A program made the position numbers and the translations under genes. DNA of 6,865 nt from Rhizobiales bacterium UBA697 (lineage in GTDB: Bacteria > Pseudomonadota > Alphaproteobacteria > Rhizobiales > Ancalomicrobiaceae), in contig DBMN01000134.1 of the NCBI GenBank assembly GCA_002298965.1, forward strand, positions 1 to 6,865, in the 5' to 3' direction. Under the pieces are notes generated by a model. That model was not told the DNA's origin and searched no databases. It worked only from the letters and a program-made list of their open reading frames with translations. Shown here piece after piece: positions 6,598 to 6,865 of the stretch (its first letter is position 1; each line of letters opens with the position of its first letter).

Positions 6598-6630
6598 TAT
6601 ACGACGAAAGTATGAATAAATCGAGTTTCA
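6598..6630 (-). promoter_or_regulatory. AT-rich island, probable pyk promoter zone
   Basis: This stretch stands out as AT-rich in a GC-rich setting and lies 52-84 bases upstream of the pyk ATG, where a promoter is expected. On the minus strand it contains CATACT and TATAGG, either of which could be a -10, but neither has a convincing -35 at 16-18 bases. The exact promoter cannot be fixed from the sequence. The rest of 6547-6743 shows nothing I can name. Confidence 0.3.
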
Positions 6631-6743
6631 CCGGTGCCGCAGGCCGTCCGGCGGCGTGTTTTCGCCGCGTCGGGGGTGTCGCGGGACATGGACAGGGGCG
6701 GCGTTCGACGATGTCCGCATGGAACTCCTGTCGACGTCCGTGC

Positions 6744-6789
6744 GCGATGCTTCGAGACGCAGGCCTTCGGCCCGCTCCTCAGCATGAGG
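6744..6789. repeat. 46-base palindromic repeat, copy 1
   Basis: This is an inverted copy of the unit at 6820-6865. The outer 16 bases (GCGATGCTTCGAGACG) and the inner 14 bases (TCCTCAGCATGAGG) are identical to the reverse complement of copy 2. The 16-base core at 6760-6775 differs but still folds, with GGCC (6762-6765) pairing with GGCC (6769-6772) around TTC. The inner arm is itself a small hairpin (CCTCA-TGC-TGAGG read on the minus strand). The unit resembles intergenic palindromes that I recall as dispersed in Hyphomicrobiales genomes. Confidence 0.75.
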
Positions 6790-6819
6790 CGTATGTATTT
6801 GTATTGATTATGGAAGGCA

Positions 6820-6865
6820 CCTCATGCTGAGGAGGGCGTCGAAGACGCCCGTCTCGAAGCATCGC
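6820..6865. repeat. 46-base palindromic repeat, copy 2 (reaches the window end)
   Basis: This is the mate of copy 1, in opposite orientation across a 30-base AT-rich spacer (6790-6819). Its core stem is longer: GGGCGTC (6834-6840) pairs with GACGCCC (6844-6850) around GAA. The two copies together make a 122-base near-palindrome able to form a large cruciform or RNA hairpin. The element may extend past the right edge. Confidence 0.75.

Noticed and set aside
5302..6615. Plus-strand open frame opposite pyk (437 codons)
   Set aside because: Low-complexity antisense translation; pyruvate kinase motifs are complete on the minus strand.
6790..6819. Possible HexR operator in the AT-rich spacer (TGTATTTGTATTG)
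   Set aside because: It has a TGTA half but no TACA partner at the right distance, so it does not match the two operators near 4025 and 4119.
6564..6830. Small frames in the right-end region, 88 codons on plus and 62 codons on minus (6597-6785)
   Set aside because: Both run into the palindromic repeat copy 1, have no clear ribosome site and no recognisable features.
6744..6865. Insertion sequence ends or a CRISPR repeat pair
   Set aside because: No transposase frame, target duplication or regular repeat-spacer series is visible. Two inverted copies with folding cores fit a palindromic intergenic repeat better.

Overview
The window comes from a high-GC (about two-thirds GC by eye) proteobacterium, most likely an alphaproteobacterium of the Hyphomicrobiales (Rhizobiales) type. 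I base this on codon usage, on the Entner-Doudoroff gene set, and on a paired palindromic repeat at the right end of a kind I recall as dispersed in such genomes. No database search was possible, so the taxon is an inference.

Layout. Positions 1-3937 hold a minus-strand operon for gluconate catabolism. In transcription order it contains a GntP-family gluconate permease (3925-2561), gluconokinase gntK (2550-2053), 6-phosphogluconate dehydratase edd (2056-236) and the first 43 codons of KDPG aldolase eda (131 to beyond the left edge). The permease and gntK are 10 bases apart, gntK and edd overlap by 4 bases (ATGA), and eda follows after a 104-base spacer rich in GC palindromes. A control region at about 3938-4209 separates the operon from a divergent RpiR-family regulator of the HexR type (4210-5058, plus strand). 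It contains two 15-bp TGTA...TACA palindromes that look like HexR operators. A convergent pyruvate kinase gene, pyk (6546-5137, minus strand), faces hexR across a symmetric terminator hairpin. The last ~320 bases have no convincing gene. They hold the pyk leader and promoter zone and two inverted copies of a 46-base palindromic repeat.

How it works together. The permease imports gluconate, GntK makes 6-phosphogluconate, Edd dehydrates it to KDPG, and Eda splits KDPG into pyruvate and glyceraldehyde 3-phosphate. Pyk turns the PEP formed from the triose phosphate into pyruvate. HexR proteins studied in Pseudomonas and Shewanella are released from or altered at DNA by KDPG, the product of Edd. 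The divergent regulator is therefore well placed to sense flux through the pathway it sits beside, and one operator lies before each divergent transcript.

The genes are ordinary central-carbon genes; I see no sign of a new defence, mobile or biosynthetic system. The most interesting parts are the operator pair, an extra inverted repeat in the permease leader, the repeat-filled edd-eda spacer, and the covarying palindromic repeat pair at the right end.
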